From NCBI RefSeq assembly GCF_910577345.1, contig NZ_CAJTMT010000041.1:1-24521 (forward strand): DNA of 24,521 bases, in the 5' to 3' direction. This stretch comes from an uncultured Duncaniella sp. GTDB lineage: Bacteria > Bacteroidota > Bacteroidia > Bacteroidales > Muribaculaceae. Shown here piece after piece: positions 22,622-24,521 of this stretch. The first letter of the stretch is position 1. Every line of letters begins with the position of its first letter. The notes beneath the pieces are model-generated. The model saw only the letters and a program-made list of their open reading frames with translations, ran no database searches and was not told the DNA's origin. Made by a program: the position numbers and the translations under genes.

Positions 22622-23557
22622 ATGAACACATATTCCCGGCTTAAAATTCTACCCGCAATACTTCTTACCATCTTTCTCACAGCCTGCTTCACCGGCGTGG
22701 AATATACTCCGCGTGTGAGTGAACGGGATGTGAAGCGTGAAAACATAATAACCACTCCCGAGGATACCTTTCTTGCTAATGTCAGCGACGAGGGCCTCGC
22801 GGAGTGGAGGCCGGGTAAACGCTTCAGGGTGACTGACGATAAGATACGCCTGATATTCGGTGCTACCGCTTCGCCCTACGATTCACTTGCGGGAAAGACC
22901 CTCGTATTTACTGAAGCCAAGGAGGCTCCTTCGATTGTCGGCACTTCGGTGACCGATATAAGTTTTCGGACAGAGCCTGACAACGGACGAGTGTTTGTCT
23001 ATCGCATCAACCGTCCAATCGCAAAGGTGATGCAGCAGTCGTCACTCTCGATACCGTTTACAATTCAGGAGAGTCTGGTTGATGAGGCCCGTGAGCTTAT
23101 GGACGGACAGCGTTATTATATCCTTACCCGTACATGGCGCGACGATACGGACAATTCCGTCAACGGGCGCCAGTTTGTGCCTGTCACCATCGACTCAGTG
23201 ACTCCGGGCAATGACATTTATCCCATCAAGGTCTCGTTTACGGATGAGAAGGGGACTTCTGCAAGGGCATTTCTCCATCCCGGTCCTCGTGGCTACACAC
23301 CGCGTTCGTTTCCGGCGTTATTCTCCTTTACCGATCCCCGTCTGAAATACCCCTCGATAACCGACAATATGTGGGAAAAGATTGTCAACGGAAAGGTTGC
23401 GTTGGAAATGACCCGCGAAGAGTGCCGTCTTGCGCTCGGTGTTCCGCGTGAAGTAGACCGTGGTGCTGACAATGCCTTCATACGCGAGGTGTGGATGTAT
23501 GAAAACGGTATCTATCTCGTTTTTGAGGACGGCATATTGAAGATGTATCGCCATTGA
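22622..23557 (+). CDS. Hypothetical lipoprotein with BamE/SmpA-like C-terminal motif
   Basis: From ATG 22622 the protein has 311 residues. A lipoprotein signal ends in LTAC (C22), so it is likely envelope-anchored. An in-frame TTG at 22610 is a less likely start. The middle part is beta-rich and unrecognised. The last 50 residues (MTREECRLALGVPREVDRG, then VWMYENGIYLVFEDGILKMY) resemble the BamE/SmpA-type fold, in which a helix beginning MTxxE..LxLGxP precedes a sheet describing a W-Y-Y strand. Function is unknown. It lies between the prolyl oligopeptidase and MBL genes on the same strand, with gaps of 253 and 89 bp. Confidence 0.8.
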   Translation: MNTYSRLKILPAILLTIFLTACFTGVEYTPRVSERDVKRENIITTPEDTFLANVSDEGLAEWRPGKRFRVTDDKIRLIFGATASPYDSLAGKTLVFTEAKEAPSIVGTSVTDISFRTEPDNGRVFVYRINRPIAKVMQQSSLSIPFTIQESLVDEARELMDGQRYYILTRTWRDDTDNSVNGRQFVPVTIDSVTPGNDIYPIKVSFTDEKGTSARAFLHPGPRGYTPRSFPALFSFTDPRLKYPSITDNMWEKIVNGKVALEMTREECRLALGVPREVDRGADNAFIREVWMYENGIYLVFEDGILKMYRH

Positions 23558-23570
23558 ACAGTGTCGCCCG

Positions 23571-23645
23571 GCTCTGTGTTAAATATATGTTGAGTAATCA
23601 ATGACAAACCGATTCGTAAAACATATATTAATAAACATACAGAGC
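23571..23645. repeat. Nested inverted repeats before the MBL gene
   Basis: GCTCTGT (23571-23577) pairs with ACAGAGC (23639-23645), and within it AATATATGTT (23582-23591) pairs with AACATATATT (23620-23629). Spacing between the inner and outer arms is 4 nt on one side and 9 on the other. It ends 1 bp before the MBL start codon, so it would include the leader and could hide the start. Confidence 0.5.
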
Positions 23646-23646
23646 T

Positions 23647-24375
23647 ATGATTACCGTAACATATCTTGACCACAGCGGGTTTGCAGTCACAACCCCGCAG
23701 GCCGTCATGGTGTTTGACTACTACAAGGATCCAAACCGCAAACTTGAAAAAGTGTTGAAGGACAATCCCTCGAAGGATGTCGTCTTCTTTGTGTCCCACC
23801 ATCATCCCGACCATTTCAATACATCAATATTCGAACTCGCACAGGAGCGCAAGCGCACATACGTCCTCTCCAACGATATTTTCTCAAAGATCGTTCCAAA
23901 GAAGGGCATATCTGTCGCATGGATGTCGGCCGGCGATGTGATTGATCAGATTCCCGGAACAAAGGAGGTCAGGGCCTTCGGTTCGACCGATGCCGGTGTA
24001 AGTTATGCCATCACACTTCCTGATGGTGAAGTCATTTTCCATGCCGGTGACCTCAATGACTGGCATTGGAGCGAGGAATCCACCAAACGTGAGATTGAGG
24101 AGGCCGAGGCGAAGTTCAAGACAATCGTGAACCGCATTGCCGAAGCTATTCCTGAAATCAAGATTGCGATGTTCCCCGTGGATGCCCGCATGGGTGCTGA
24201 TTTTGCCAAGGGAGCTGAAATCTTCCTTGAAAAAGTCAAGGTCGACAATTTCTTCCCGATGCACTTCTGGGGAGAGCCGCAGAAGGCATGTGATTTCTCA
24301 TCCTACGTTCCCGCAGGTCTCGCCACCAAATGCTACTGCCTCGACAAACCCGGCTTCAGCGTTGAAATCCGCTAA
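23647..24375 (+). CDS. MBL-fold metallo-hydrolase (UlaG-like)
   Basis: The 242-residue cytosolic protein has the metallo-beta-lactamase metal motif HxHxDH at 51-56 (HHHPDH), D135 in FHAGDLNDWHW, and a C-terminal histidine in FFPMHFWG near 217. The N-terminal YLDHSGFAV and the short length place it with UlaG/RomA-like MBL hydrolases rather than glyoxalase II. The substrate is unknown. Gene start at ATG 23647 fits the first beta-strand. A strong hairpin follows 15 bp after the stop. Confidence 0.9.
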   Translation: MITVTYLDHSGFAVTTPQAVMVFDYYKDPNRKLEKVLKDNPSKDVVFFVSHHHPDHFNTSIFELAQERKRTYVLSNDIFSKIVPKKGISVAWMSAGDVIDQIPGTKEVRAFGSTDAGVSYAITLPDGEVIFHAGDLNDWHWSEESTKREIEEAEAKFKTIVNRIAEAIPEIKIAMFPVDARMGADFAKGAEIFLEKVKVDNFFPMHFWGEPQKACDFSSYVPAGLATKCYCLDKPGFSVEIR

Positions 24376-24390
24376 AGCGGTTTAGAGATA

Positions 24391-24456
24391 AAAATACAAG
24401 AATCCATAAATTACCTAAAAGAGTTTATTTAGGTAATTTATGGATTCTTGTATTTT
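24391..24456. terminator. Perfect 29-bp hairpin, bidirectional terminator
   Basis: Bases 24391-24419 and 24428-24456 are perfect reverse complements over 29 bp with an 8-nt loop. The outer end is AAAA/TTTT. It stands between the MBL gene and a probable convergent gene at the right edge. Confidence 0.85.
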
Positions 24457-24481
24457 ATGTTTTCAGAACTATTCGAGGGAT

Positions 24482-24521
24482 TTATTCTGAGATCTGCTGG
24501 GAGGCGGGGACTGCGACGGGG
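24482..24521 (-). CDS. C-terminal end of a convergent gene (mostly outside window)
   Basis: On the minus strand a frame enters from the right edge and ends in PVAVPASQQISE with a TAA at 24482-24484, 25 bp past the shared hairpin. Another frame that ends at 24470 (SQNKSLE) is also open, so the frame cannot be fixed from 40 bases. Product unknown. Confidence 0.35.
   Translation of the reverse strand, partial: PVAVPASQQISE

Overview
The window is chromosomal DNA from a member of the Bacteroidales, most likely a Muribaculaceae-type gut commensal. This is inferred from protein style and from promoters that follow the Bacteroidota pattern (TAnnTTTG at -7, few Shine-Dalgarno sites). No rRNA, tRNA, transposase or CRISPR array was recognised.

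Layout. (1) 1-3881, minus strand: a MacB/FtsX-type ABC exporter permease, its ATPase, and the start of an NtrC-like response regulator, separated by spacers built of 7-bp and 9-bp repeats. (2) 4162-10465, minus strand: a co-directional run of thioredoxin-like exported protein, DoxX, MnmA, BFN/DUF151-UVR protein, NupG-type transporter, RsmE and KdsA. (3) 10654-11390: an MNT nucleotidyltransferase/HEPN pair, a toxin-antitoxin type module. (4) 11465-15441: an M16 peptidase and valyl-tRNA synthetase read divergently from mirrored promoters. (5) 15559-17441: a DJ-1/PfpI protein with an apparent signal peptide, and a lipoprotein ApbE flavin transferase. (6) 17467-19002: a two-gene operon of an AAA/ABC-like ATPase and a small PD-(D/E)xK-like nuclease candidate, possibly a defence system. 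(7) 19003-20238: about 1.2 kb without conventional genes that holds a cluster of very short ORFs behind a good promoter. (8) 20239-24375: a prolyl oligopeptidase lipoprotein, a BamE-like lipoprotein and an MBL-fold hydrolase, then the tail of a convergent gene.

The housekeeping genes cover tRNA and rRNA modification (MnmA, RsmE), LPS Kdo synthesis (KdsA), translation (ValS) and nucleoside uptake (NupG). The accessory interest lies in three places. The first is the ATPase-nuclease pair together with the neighbouring short-ORF cluster. The second is the MNT-HEPN module. The third is an unusual set of intergenic repeats: heptads, nonamers, and long inverted repeats sharing a GCATAAGARACAAA core. 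These recur between genes and in one case supply the end of a coding sequence.
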